Source: Ignavibacteria bacterium (GTDB taxonomy: Bacteria > Bacteroidota > Ignavibacteria > Tepidaquicellales > Tepidaquicellaceae). From it: DNA of 64,000 bases. The DNA is taken from positions 28,946 to 92,945 of the forward strand of contig JADJWZ010000015.1 of assembly GCA_016716125.1 (NCBI GenBank), written 5' to 3'. A program made the translations under genes and the position numbers. Positions 54,811 to 64,000 of this stretch are shown here, piece after piece (positions within the stretch are counted from its first letter, which is position 1; each line of letters starts with the position of its first letter). The notes under the pieces are model-generated. The model was given only the letters and a program-made list of their open reading frames with translations, was not told the DNA's origin and did no database searches.

Positions 54811-56646
54811 TTAGCTTTTCAGCATTTCATTTTCTCTTTGCTCTCTGAGCTGTCTTGTGTAAAGACTGTAATAACTTCCCTTTGAATGCATAAGCTGTTT
54901 GTGACTTCCGTCTTCAATGATTTTACCTTTTTTTATAACAATTATCCTGTCACAGTTTTTTATTGTTGATAATCTGTGAGCGATAATTATAGAAGTCCTT
55001 CCTTTTATAAGTTCATGAATTCCGTTCTGTATCTTCGCTTCTGCAAGTGTATCAATAGAAGAAGTCGCTTCATCCATAATAAAAATTCTCGGATCAGCCA
55101 GTATAGCTCTTGCAAAAGAGATCAGCTGTTTCTCTCCGAGCGAAAGTTTCTCACCGCCTTCTCCCACTTCCTCATCCAGTCTGTTTATGAATTCATCTCC
55201 GCCTATCAGCAGCAGTGAATTCACTACTTCCTTTTCGTCAGCATCGTCTCTTCCGTACTTTATGTTTTCCCTGATCGTACCTGAAAACAAATGCGGTGTC
55301 TGAAGAACTACTCCGAGCTTATTTCTCAGACTGATTGTAGTCTTCTCAGTATAATCCATACCGTCAATTTTAATGACTCCGCCTGTCGGTTCATAGAATC
55401 TGCAGATCAGATTTATAATGGAAGATTTTCCTCCGCCTGTTTCACCAACAAGCGCAATGGATTCTCCGGCATTGATTTTCAGATTCATATTTTCTAATAC
55501 CGGTTTATTCTTTTCATAATAAAATGAGACATTTTCAAATTCTATATCGCCGGTAATTCCGGAAAAATCATCTGCATTATCTCTGTCCTTTATAGAAGGA
55601 TGCGTATCCAGTAATGAAAATATCCTTTCACCTGCGGAAATACTGTTCTGCGCCTGTGAATAAAATCTCGATATATCAAGAATAGGTTCATATATAAGTG
55701 TCGCGTATCCAAAAAATGCAGCAAGCATTCCTACTGATATTTCCGGAGGGAAAGTTACTGCCATACTGCCTCCGTAAAAAATGATCAGTGCCGCGGCAAC
55801 AGAACCGCCGAATATTACGAGCGGCTGATACAGCGCAGAGAAGTAAGCGGATTTATAAGATGAGATTCTCATCTTGTCGCTTAATGAATCAAACTCTCCC
55901 GATGCTCTGCTTTCCTGAACCATGCTTTTATTAACTTCAACACCGACTATATGCTCATTATAACTTGCCGTGATCTCGCTGTTAAATCTTCTCGACTCTC
56001 TCGAATATTTCAGTATGAGTTTTCTTAACTTTACTGAGATCAGGGTTAAAACAGGAATGGTCAGTATTACGATCAATGCAAGTTTTACATTATAAATAAG
56101 CATTGCAGCTATACAGAAAATTATCATTCCTACTCCCCATACAAATTCAATGAATCCCCAGGAGATCAGTTCTGTTACTTTAATAGTATCGGAAGTTATT
56201 CTCGACATCAGCCAGCCGACCGCTGATTTATCATAAAATGAGAATGTAAGTTCCTGAAGTTTTTTAAACAAGTCCTGTCTTATGTCAAACATTACATATT
56301 CCTGTATCTTTCCGGCGAAATTTATGAACATAAAGACTGAACCCGACAATGCAATTCCGAGAAAGAAAATTATTCCGCAATAATAAGTCAACAGACCGAG
56401 ATCAGGATCTCCGTCCACACTTCCCGCAGCCAGTGATTTATTTTTTTCTATTGCAGGCACTATTGCATTGTCGAGCAGACTCAGCCATATAAGAGGGAAA
56501 ATCGCCTCCACTGCCGCTACCCCAAGTACAAAGACCACAAACCCAGCCAGCCACTTTCTGTATCTTAAGCTGTAAGTAAAAAGTCTTTTCAGAAAAGGAT
56601 AGAGAGATCCTTCGTTACTGAATTTTGTTTCATTTAGCTTACTCAT
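54811..56646 (-). CDS. ABC exporter half (ABCB-type), with consensus Walker B glutamate
   Basis: A 611-residue half-transporter with six TM helices in the first ~330 residues and one nucleotide-binding domain: Walker A GETGGGKSSIINL, Q-loop GVVLQTPHLFSGTIRENIKYG, variant signature LSLGEKQLISFARAIL (instead of LSGGQ), Walker B IFIMDEATSSID with the catalytic Glu, and H-loop IIAHRLSTI. With the next upstream gene it forms a typical heterodimeric exporter in which this subunit supplies the catalytic Glu. It begins 83 bp after the partner's stop. Substrates of this family range from lipids to drugs and peptides. Confidence 0.92.
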   Translation of the reverse strand: MSKLNETKFSNEGSLYPFLKRLFTYSLRYRKWLAGFVVFVLGVAAVEAIFPLIWLSLLDNAIVPAIEKNKSLAAGSVDGDPDLGLLTYYCGIIFFLGIALSGSVFMFINFAGKIQEYVMFDIRQDLFKKLQELTFSFYDKSAVGWLMSRITSDTIKVTELISWGFIEFVWGVGMIIFCIAAMLIYNVKLALIVILTIPVLTLISVKLRKLILKYSRESRRFNSEITASYNEHIVGVEVNKSMVQESRASGEFDSLSDKMRISSYKSAYFSALYQPLVIFGGSVAAALIIFYGGSMAVTFPPEISVGMLAAFFGYATLIYEPILDISRFYSQAQNSISAGERIFSLLDTHPSIKDRDNADDFSGITGDIEFENVSFYYEKNKPVLENMNLKINAGESIALVGETGGGKSSIINLICRFYEPTGGVIKIDGMDYTEKTTISLRNKLGVVLQTPHLFSGTIRENIKYGRDDADEKEVVNSLLLIGGDEFINRLDEEVGEGGEKLSLGEKQLISFARAILADPRIFIMDEATSSIDTLAEAKIQNGIHELIKGRTSIIIAHRLSTIKNCDRIIVIKKGKIIEDGSHKQLMHSKGSYYSLYTRQLREQRENEMLKS

Positions 56647-56729
56647 AAACTTCTGTAAGTATAATTTTTTTAATAATATTTTTTTTAAAATTTCAGATAA
56701 TATAATATCTTCTGTTAAATTTTTTTAAT

Positions 56730-58583
56730 TTAATTTTCTTCAGATACCGTTTCAGCATCAATCTCTTCTTCTATTGAAACCTGTATATCGAGAATCTTTT
56801 TATAAAAGCCGTTATTTTTTACAAGTTCTTCATGCGTCCCTTCTTCCAGTATCCTGCCTTTATCAAGCACAATAATTCTGTCACAATCCTGAATGGAAGT
56901 GATCCTGTGCGCGATAATAAAAGTAGTTTTATCTTTCATTAATTTCCTGAGCTTTTGCTGAATTTCAAATTCCGTTTCCGAATCAATTGCAGATGTAGAG
57001 TCATCAAGTATCAGAATATCCGGATCTTTCAGCAGCGTCCTTGCAATTGTAACTCTCTGCTTCTGACCTCCTGAAAGCGTTACACCTTTTTCACCAACAA
57101 TAGTCTCATAAGATTCCGGAAAAACTTCAGTAATTATTTCATGAATTCTTGCCGCGCTCGCAGCTTCCACCACTTCATCTATATGCGAATCCGGTTTTGC
57201 ATAAGCTATGTTATCTTTAATTGTAGTAGAAAAAAGAAACGGCTTCTGCAGTACAACTCCGAATCTGCTCCGCAGATATTCCTTAGAATACTTTCCCGTC
57301 TCTACTCCGTCTATCAGTATCTTTCCTGAATCCGGATCGAAGAATCTGAGCATAAGAGATATTATCGTCGTCTTCCCCGCGCCTGTAGGTCCGAGCAGCG
57401 CAATTTTTTCACCGCCATTTACTTTAAAGCTTATATCATTAAGCACTCTTTTCTTTTCACTGCCTTCGTAATTAAATGACACATTCCTGAATTCAATATC
57501 ACCTTTTAGTTTCTCTTCTGAAAAATTACTGCCTTCATAATTTTCCTGTTCAGTTTCAAGGATGGAGAATAATCTGTTAATTGCAACTGTCGCCATTCCC
57601 ATATCGCTGACAAGCTGTCCGAGTCTTCTCATCGGCCAGGTGACGAGCATTGAGTATGCGTAAAAAGCCGTGTATTCACCGACTGTCAGCTGATTATTCA
57701 GCGCAAGATATCCTCCGTAAAATATTGAAATAGCTATCTGCGTGTGTATCAGAAAATCCGCAGATGGCCAGAATATTCTGTGCAGTGAGTTCAGCTTTAG
57801 TCCCCACTTCCTTTTTTCAATATTCTGCGCTGTGAATTTATCAATTTCAAATTTTTCCTTTGCAAACGCTTTCACCACTCTGATACCTGACAGATTTTCC
57901 TGAACAATAACTGAAAGCTTATCCTGCCTTATTTCATGCTCTGCCCATATCTGACTTTCCTTTTTAAAAAAAAGTAATGTACCGATTAATATTACAGGTA
58001 CAAGGAATATTGCAACAAATGCATAGCCGACATTTATCGAAAGCATCATTATAAACGCGCCGGAAAAAAGCGCAAGCATTCTTATAACTTCCACTACCTG
58101 TGTCGCTGCAAATTTTCTTACTGTCTCTACATCTCCGGTGCATCTCTGTACAAGCTCGCCTGTCGGAGTCCTGGAATGATATGCAAGCGGAAGCGCCTGA
58201 ATATGCGAGAATAATCTCAACCTAAGATTTTTTGTCGCCTTCTCAGTAGAAGAAGCAGTAATTGCGCTGGATGAAAATGAGAAGATCCCTCTTAATAAAG
58301 ATATGATAAGAAAAATTACTCCAAGAGATATCAGAATCACTTCAGGATTTTCAACTTTAAATTCAGGTAAGACTGAATATAAAAAAACCGTGATTTTGTC
58401 ATCAGGGACATAAGCGACCTTTCCGCCTGTCTGAAAAAATACAATGACTTTATCAATAGTCATTTGAAGCACTTTAGGCTCGAACATCCTTATAAAAGTC
58501 GCAAATATAAGCAGCACTCCTGAAAGCACATAATACAACTTCCATCTGCCGAGTATCTGAAAAAGTCTTTTAATGTTATTCAT
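56730..58583 (-). CDS. ABC exporter half (ABCB-type), degenerate ATPase site
   Basis: A 617-residue half-transporter: six TM helices, Walker A GPTGAGKTTIISLML, Q-loop GVVLQKPFLFSTTIKDNIAYA, canonical signature VTLSGGQKQRVTIARTLL, Walker B ILILDDSTSAID and H-loop IIAHRITSI. The residue after Walker B is Asp rather than catalytic Glu. This is the hallmark of the degenerate site in heterodimeric exporters (BmrC/BmrD, TM287/288, TmrAB type). Together with the gene downstream it should form a heterodimer with one hydrolytic site. A small transcription unit with terminator lies immediately upstream. Confidence 0.92.
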   Translation of the reverse strand: MNNIKRLFQILGRWKLYYVLSGVLLIFATFIRMFEPKVLQMTIDKVIVFFQTGGKVAYVPDDKITVFLYSVLPEFKVENPEVILISLGVIFLIISLLRGIFSFSSSAITASSTEKATKNLRLRLFSHIQALPLAYHSRTPTGELVQRCTGDVETVRKFAATQVVEVIRMLALFSGAFIMMLSINVGYAFVAIFLVPVILIGTLLFFKKESQIWAEHEIRQDKLSVIVQENLSGIRVVKAFAKEKFEIDKFTAQNIEKRKWGLKLNSLHRIFWPSADFLIHTQIAISIFYGGYLALNNQLTVGEYTAFYAYSMLVTWPMRRLGQLVSDMGMATVAINRLFSILETEQENYEGSNFSEEKLKGDIEFRNVSFNYEGSEKKRVLNDISFKVNGGEKIALLGPTGAGKTTIISLMLRFFDPDSGKILIDGVETGKYSKEYLRSRFGVVLQKPFLFSTTIKDNIAYAKPDSHIDEVVEAASAARIHEIITEVFPESYETIVGEKGVTLSGGQKQRVTIARTLLKDPDILILDDSTSAIDSETEFEIQQKLRKLMKDKTTFIIAHRITSIQDCDRIIVLDKGRILEEGTHEELVKNNGFYKKILDIQVSIEEEIDAETVSEEN

Positions 58584-58628
58584 TATTTTAAATATCTAAA
58601 ATTAATTCCGTTTTGATTTGATGAAAAA

Positions 58629-58659
58629 AAAACCGCGAATACTTTTGGTATCCGCGGTT
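58629..58659 (-). terminator. Terminator between the 35-codon gene and the ABC exporter operon
   Basis: aaccgcgaatac and ggtatccgcggtt pair with one mismatch around a short T loop (58630-58659). On the minus strand the stem is followed by nine T. It lies 27 bp after the stop of the small gene and about 40 bp before the exporter start. Confidence 0.85.
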
Positions 58660-58685
58660 ATTAAAATCTCTGAAAGATTCGGAGG

Positions 58686-58793
58686 TTATTCTTTACTCCT
58701 CCGGTTGAACCACGGACTTTCGGGTGAATCCACAAAATTGAATACAGGTGTAATCATTCCCATGTTTGATATGTATAATTTTATATTCAACAT
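58686..58793 (-). CDS. Small gene, 35 codons, upstream of the ABC exporter
   Basis: An ATG at 58793-58791 opens a 35-codon frame beginning MLNIKLYISNMGMITPVFNF and ending in PESPWFNRRSKE and a TAA. The second ATG (codon 11) or third (codon 13) could also be the start, giving a ~25-residue peptide. It is flanked by a Bacteroidota-type promoter about 60-90 bp upstream of the ATG and by a strong terminator just downstream, so it forms a complete transcription unit. The C-terminal half is rich in Pro, Asp, Ser and aromatic residues and strongly polar. No family is recognised. It could be a free small protein, a leader peptide of an attenuator controlling the exporter, or an exported peptide. Confidence 0.6.
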   Translation of the reverse strand: MLNIKLYISNMGMITPVFNFVDSPESPWFNRRSKE

Positions 58794-58851
58794 TGTTTTA
58801 TTTATTAGTCACCTTTCAGTTTTGATTTTTAAATTCCGTGATTTAGGTTTA

Positions 58852-58883
58852 CAAAAATACGAATGATGATTTTAAAAAGCAAC
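58852..58883 (-). promoter_or_regulatory. Promoter of the 35-codon gene
   Basis: On the minus strand GTTG (58880-58883), a 20 bp spacer, then TATTTTTG (58852-58859). The -7 box fits TAnnTTTG exactly and the -33 box matches three of four bases of TTTG. Expected leader is about 55 nt before the first ATG. Confidence 0.65.
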
Positions 58884-59094
58884 CTTCCGGCTGAAAAAAA
58901 TTTCCGCTAATAAATTAAACTTAATTATGTAGATTTTTAAATGAATAAAATCATAGCAACCGGTATTTACATTTTGTTTTAAATTAGTTCAATACTTCGT
59001 TGATATATTAAATTAAAAATTCTAAATTAAATTTATTCTAACATTTCCGGAAAATAATATCCAAACATTTTTATTAATTTAATTATTTAAAACT

Positions 59095-61809
59095 ATGAAA
59101 AAACTATTTTCATTTTTAGTTTTTTTGCAATCACCGGATTCAGTCTTAATTCATTTGCGACTTTGTCCGGAACAAAGACAATACCCGGAGATTTTGCAAC
59201 CATAAAGGAAGCAATTGATAACCTTAATGCGCAGGGTGTAGGCGCAGGCGGCGTAACATTTAATGTCGCTGCAGGTCATACAGAGACAGCATCCAATGTA
59301 GTGATCTCAATTTTAACCGATCCTCCGACAGCGGCAAATCCTGTTGTGTTTCAGAAAAGCGGAGCCGGCGTTAATCCTCTGATTACTGCAGCCCCGGGTA
59401 TATCGCCTTCATTTGACGGGATTATAAAATTTTCCGGAGCTGACTTTATTACTTTTGACGCAATTGATCTGCTTGACCCTAATACAAATACAGGTGACGG
59501 TGTTGTAGAATGGGGTTACGCTTTGATGAGAGCATCTACTACTGACGGCTCGCAGAATAATGTTATTAAAAACTGTGTAATTACTCTTCAGAAGATCAGC
59601 TCGCTCACTTATGGAATTTATATTGCAAACAGAGATATAAACGGTGCAACTGTAGTGCCGGCTGATCTTAACGGACAGAATAGTTATAATAAAATTATAT
59701 GGAAACACTATATCCAATGTTTATAAAGGAATAGTTGTGATCTCCGCTTCCTCAACGCGAGACATTGATAATGAGATCGGAGTTCTTGGAGAAACTGCAA
59801 ACACAATTACAAACTGGGGCGGAAGCACAATTGCTGCAGATGGTATCCGCTGCGAAGGTCAGATAAATTTAAAAATAATTAATAATGTGATCAACGGCGG
59901 TAACGGAACTGCAAGCGCCGTTGTCGGAATATCGCTACATCGTTCGGAACTACAGCTCTTGCTCCGAATTATGAGATCAGTCACAACATAGTTACAGTTA
60001 ACTCTAATCAGTCTTCTGGCGCAACATACGGAATCAGAGCATTAGGGAATGCTGATACGATTCGAATGTATAATAATATTATTGAGAACTGTGTTACAAA
60101 TTACACCGGTACCGCAGCTTTCTACGGAATGGTTCATGATGCTGTTGGTACATCAAACGCTGCATATATTATTTAGAACTCCGCTCAAATGAGGTTTATG
60201 GAAATACACGTACCAGTATTTCAGGAACTATGAATTGTCTTCTTGCTGCAGAAGCAGCAGTAATGTATTGTGATTCAAATCTTGTTTATAATAATTCTAT
60301 TCCAAATTCATCCGGAACTTCAGCTGCAAATCTTTACGGATATATAAATTCAGGAAGTCCGGGAAATGAAAATGTTTTTAATAATTCATATATAATTTAA
60401 CTGTTGGCGGATCGAATACTGCAGCAAGCTCTTTGACAGTCGGCATCAGATCAAATGCAGCAACAGGAACGGTAAAAAATATCTACAATAATCTGATTTA
60501 CGGTCTAAGTTCTATCAACGGAAATTTTACTACCGGAGGAACTTTCGGGATTTACAGTACTGCCGGCGCTTCACATAATATTTACAATAATAAAATTTAC
60601 GATATTACAAATAACTCGGCTACGGAACTGCAGGAGGATGCTGGGTTTCTACCGGATCTTCATTTATGATCTACAATAATTTCATATCTGACATAAAAGC
60701 ACCGAATTCATCGCAGGTTAACGGAGTGGTCGGAATACATTCTTCCACTACTACTGCAAACAGCAATATCGGTATTTATTATAACACAATTTATCTACTG
60801 CTTCAGGCGGTTCAACATTCGGTTCATCAGGCGTATCCTCTACAGGAAATGCTACAGCTACAACAGCAAATCTTGATTTGAGAAATAATATAATCATCAA
60901 TCTTTCTGATCCCGGAAGCACAAGCGGAGTTACAACAGCTTACAGAAGAAGCACAACATCTCTTGCAAATTTCTCTGCGCTTTCCGATAAAAATAATTTT
61001 TATGCAGGCACTCCTTCTGCAAACCGGTTGATTTTCTTTGACGGTTCAAACAGTGATCAGATGTTATCCGATTATCAGACAAGAGTCAGTCCGAGAGAAT
61101 CGAATTCAAGATCAGTTACGGTTGACTTCGTAAATGCTGCAGCAGGAGATCTGCATTTGTCAGGCGCTTCTGTCGGAGATATAAATCTGGTTGCGTTTCC
61201 AAATCCGGAATTACCGAAGACATTGACGGTGATATCAGAAATGCGGATTTCCCTTATAAAGGAGCGGACGAGTCAACATCAATAACAGTACCGACGCTTA
61301 ATCTGACTTTAGGACTCGAAGCAATTTCACCTATACAGGATACTGTTACTGTTACTCTGAGATCAATCAGTCCTCCGTATGAGATAGTAGGTCCTGATAG
61401 TCAAAATCTTGATGCAAACGGCAGCGCTTCGTTTTTATTTGCGAAAGCAATCGACGGAGTAAACTATTATATAGTAGTAAATCACAGAAATTCAATTCAG
61501 ACCTGGAGTAAATCAGGCGGTGAGCAATTTTCCGGCGGAGTTCTGAATTATGATTTCACAACCGCGGCTGCACAGGCATTTGGTAACAATATGGTGCTTG
61601 TATCAGGAGATTACAGAAATTATACAGGTGATGTAAATCAGGATGATGTTGTTGATTTAAGTGATGTTGCTATAATTGATAATGACGCATTTAATTTTGC
61701 AACCGGATATATCGTATCTGATCTTAATTATGATCTCTGGCAGATACTACTGATCTCTTACTTCGCTGATAACAATGCGTTTGGATTTGTTCAGGTTGAA
61801 AAGCCATAA
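59095..61809 (+). pseudogene. Secreted parallel beta-helix protein with dockerin-like C-terminus, many frameshifts
   Basis: Starting at the ATG at 59095, a signal peptide is recovered only if one T is added to the T7 run at 59120-59126 (giving LVFFAITGFSLNSFA). The protein then runs as a right-handed beta-helix: repeated Asn-rich rungs such as NVIKNCVITL, NIYNNLIYGLSS, NIYNNKIYDI and NIGIYYNTIYL. Further frame changes are needed near 59699, 59933, 60175, 60395, 60630, 60800, 61215 and 61740. The end (GDVNQDDVVDLSDVAIIDNDAF ... ADNNAFGFVQVEKP) is a dockerin/EF-hand-like repeat pair. The joined product would be ~900 residues. This is either a decayed surface protein or an intact gene in poor sequence. 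A clean terminator follows. Confidence 0.75.
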
Positions 61810-61824
61810 ATTATTATTATTATA

Positions 61825-61860
61825 AGTCCCTGCGTTAATTATATTGCAGGGACTTTTTTA
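61825..61860 (+). terminator. Intrinsic terminator after the beta-helix protein
   Basis: agtccctgc (61825-61833) and gcagggact (61846-61854) form a perfect 9 bp stem, followed by six T-rich bases on the plus strand. Confidence 0.9.
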
Positions 61861-62249
61861 TTTTAATTATTCGGAAAGAATCTTCCGGAATATAAATATA
61901 GATTGACTAAATTTTAAGGTAATAAATATTTTTTGAAATCTCATTGTGAATTTGCTGCAATGAGGATTTTTTATTGATAGGATTTTAAAAACAAAACGTT
62001 AAGATTCTGTAAATTTATTTCATCACCGGAATGAAATTCCTTCCGGTAAGTTCTGAGTATCGGAATATTCAGTGAGTTACATTATCAAACATGAATGCTC
62101 CGATCTGCTCATGTATTATCACATCCGCTTTATCATCAATATTAAATTCCCTGCTGTTAATATTTAACAAATTCAATATTTGAAATTTTATTATGATAAG
62201 CGGTCTTTTAGCTGAGTTTAGAGATTTCACTGTGACCAGTTGTATAATT
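61861..62249. other. Gene-free stretch
   Basis: About 390 bp with stops in all frames and no strong hairpin. It lies between the beta-helix terminator and the 3' end of the frameshifted HEMMH gene on the minus strand. I see nothing further that I can support. Confidence 0.4.
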
Positions 62250-63350
62250 TCATATTAAAATTCAGAGTAAAGTTCCTTGTATATTTTTTAGTATTTCCGT
62301 TCAGTAATTTACCGTTATTTATATTTTCCAATAAGATAGTCCTGAAAACATAATTGCCGGAATTGTAATTATCTTCTTTCGCTATATTATAAATAGCGCC
62401 AATACATACATTCCGTCATCGTTCTCTTTCCACCTTTTACGCGGATCCCTTACTACTACGAGCTTTTCATTGATTATCTGATCAAATCGCCTGTACAGTC
62501 TTCTTCAATAAAACCCTCAAACGAAGTATAACCGAAAGACGGATTATGATTTAAGACTTTATCCATTAGAAATTCATCCTCTTAAGAAGTTCAAGTTTTT
62601 CAATAAGCAACGAGTCGTTTTAAAATCAAAAAGGCGGATGCATCATTTCATGGGAAGCAGTACGGATGAAATTTCAAACGGCAATGCAATATCGGTAAGA
62701 AACCTGGTGCCTGTTATTTTTATTCCCGTGCGGCTGCGAATAAAATAACATATAAACTGTTGTGTGTCCGAATTAAGTTTCTGCCCGGGATGCTCTTCCG
62801 TTATTCCGACAATATTATACCTGTATAGATTTTTACTGATAATTTGTGATATCAGAAATTCTGCTCCTTATATTTTCATTCCGAAGTATTTTTCAAATTC
62901 AATTTTATCAAGCCAGTTGAATACCAATTAACAGATCTCCTTTGAGAGATTCGAATACCGACCAGCTCTCATCTGAATAATAAGGTGATTTTGGAAATTG
63001 GATTTCAGTTCTGAAAGATCCTGAGTTGTATTTATCATTTCCGGTCAGAGTTTCTGAATCCGCAGCGGGAAAATACAGAGAAAAACGAGCGGAAACAATG
63101 ATACCGTTATCTTCCTTAATCACTTTTCTCAGATTTGCCAAAAAAGCGGATACTTCGGGATCAAGCCTGTCTTTAAATTATTATACTCATCCTGATAATA
63201 ATTCAGACAAAATTCATCACCTGTCATAATATTGACAAAGCAAAAAAGCGTCATACTTGAATGAAGGATGGATTTCCCAGTTAGACTGGAATCGGAGGTG
63301 TCATTGAAAATAACCGTTATTGAAAACGAAAAAATAAAGGTGATAAATAC
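62250..63350 (-). pseudogene. Frameshifted gene for a possible HEMMH zinc metalloprotease-like protein
   Basis: No long frame is open, but successive minus-strand segments in different frames read as one protein. From the top: a hydrophobic start (FITFIFSFSITVIF), GDEFCLNYYQDEYNN, FLANLRKVIKEDNGIIVSARFSLYFPAAD (the longest frame, 62908-63141), FEKYFGM, YNIVGITEEHPGQKLNS, then SHEMMHPPF (HEMMH codons at 62652-62638). After it come FGYTSFEGFIEEDC, NEKLVVVRDPRKRWKENDDGMYV and ENINNGKLLNGNTKK, ending about 62260. HEMMH fits the HExxH zinc-binding pattern. The family is not identified. At least five frame changes are needed, so start and end are approximate. Confidence 0.5.
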
Positions 63351-63392
63351 TTTTTCCTAAAGCAATTTCTTTTTAACAAAAGTAACAATTAA

Positions 63393-64000
63393 CTAATAAA
63401 TAAAGAAACTGTACCCGGCATTAAAATTGCTGCCTGACATTTTTGGGGAGTATAAGATCAAATTAAAAACATTGTAAGCAGGAATAATCCGGTAATAAGT
63501 CAGATAAAAATACTCAGCTGAATTTTTATTTTTAACAACAACTTTTTTATACAGCTCAATATATTCCTTAGCTGAATGTTTCCATGAAAAATCTATTTTC
63601 ATGCCTCTCTTCATAATTTTTTTCCATGTTTTTTTATCTCCGAATACGTTCACAGCTCTTGATATAGTATGATACCAAAGCTACAGGCGACTGTTCATCA
63701 AACGAAAAACCGTTTTCCGTTTAATTCATCCTTAAGAAAGTCAATTACTGTTATCCGGGAAGACCTCCGGTATTTCTTACAATAGGAACTGTACCGTAAT
63801 TCAGACTGTACATTTGATTGAGTCCGCAGGGTTCATAAATGGAAGGCATTAAAAACATATCTGCCGGCAGTAATACTAATGGGCGAGTTTGTTACTGTAT
63901 CCGATGTAAGTATTTACTTTATGAGGAAACTGAAAGCAAGTTTTTCAAAATACTTTTCGGATTTTCATCACCGCTTCCTAAAATTATAATTTGTATCGGC
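63393..64000 (-). pseudogene. glgA: Glycogen synthase C-terminal part, frameshifted and cut by the window edge
   Basis: Minus-strand segments in several frames reproduce the C-terminal GT-B domain of the GT5 glycogen/starch synthase. In order: IIILGSGDENPKSILKNLL, a KVNTYIGYSNKLAH equivalent, LPADMFLMPSIYEPCGLNQMYSLNYGTVPIVRNTGGLP (nucleotide-sugar binding loop with the EPCGL motif), then FDEQSPVAL, RAVNVFGDKKTWKKIMKRGM and FSWKHSAKEYIELYKKVVVKN. Three or more frame breaks occur (near 63670, 63760 and 63900). The open frame continues ~40 residues past the usual end of the family to 63393, which may be a readthrough from another indel. The enzyme would add glucose from ADP-glucose to glycogen. 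The N-terminal part is outside the window. Confidence 0.75.

Noticed and set aside
58618..58866. 82-codon plus-strand ORF ahead of the beta-helix gene
   Set aside because: It reads through the terminator, and the opposite strand carries a better supported small gene with promoter and terminator.
62908..63141. Stand-alone 77-residue minus-strand protein
   Set aside because: Coding potential continues on both sides in other frames, so it is an internal piece of the frameshifted HEMMH gene.

Overview
The window is AT-rich DNA from a Gram-negative bacterium of the Bacteroidota/Chlorobi side, most likely an Ignavibacteria-type organism. Three things point there. Five secreted proteins end in a type IX secretion (T9SS) sorting domain of the 'YPNPFNP' kind. 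Some promoters fit the Bacteroidota consensus TTTG-N19/20-TAnnTTTG. The genes include outer-membrane biogenesis functions (ADP-heptose synthesis, TamB, Lol, a heptosyltransferase, a TonB-type receptor). This placement is inference from sequence features, not from a search.

Layout. 0-10.3 kb is a secretome region. It holds a 5'-truncated peptidyl-arginine/agmatine deiminase-like enzyme, a beta-propeller protein, a sialidase-like protein and a zinc-dependent phospholipase C-like protein, all with T9SS tails. They are interrupted by three minus-strand genes: a small dimeric-barrel protein, a DUF1579-like protein and an odd fused outer-membrane protein. Hairpin elements and duplicated gene tails lie between the first genes. 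10.4-18.9 kb is a plus-strand operon rfaE1-rfaE2-tamB-rnr. 18.9-26.9 kb carries a tandem 20-mer, an isolated C-terminal half of ClpB, a ParB-fold protein, lolC-lolD, pstB-phoU and a frameshifted TonB-type receptor. 26.9-34.7 kb is a minus-strand operon tig-clpP-DUF2723-GT-C-GT9. 35.0-37.0 kb is atpD-atpC followed closely by tRNA-Lys(UUU) and a terminator. 37.2-42.1 kb has a gingipain-like C25 protease, an unknown protein and a membrane-anchored MutS-like ATPase on the minus strand. A YhiN-type flavoprotein (plus strand) and trhO (minus strand) follow. 44.5-53.4 kb contains typA, a 2Fe-2S protein and two paralogous M3 oligoendopeptidases, and then a cyclase/ATPase/TPR regulator. 53.6-58.6 kb has rsgA and a heterodimeric ABC exporter. 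Just upstream of the exporter is a 35-codon gene, too short for normal ORF calling, with its own promoter and terminator.

59-64 kb behaves differently. A beta-helix/dockerin protein, a hidden HEMMH-containing protein and the C-terminal part of glycogen synthase all need several frame corrections. Isolated single-base frameshifts also occur at about 906, 25350 and 46113. Two of the breaks are T7 runs where the reading frame wants T8. The data do not separate sequencing or assembly error from gene decay or phase variation, and the clustering near the end favours a low-quality stretch.

Functionally the window joins envelope construction (heptose, TamB, Lol, glycosyltransferases), T9SS-exported hydrolases, and protein quality control and ribosome factors (trigger factor, ClpP, ClpB half, TypA, RsgA, RNase R). 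No phage, insertion sequence, CRISPR array or defence island was seen. The observations most worth follow-up are the small transcription unit ahead of the ABC exporter, the duplicated T9SS gene tails with hairpins, the start-codon-less rnr, and the NBD2-only ClpB.
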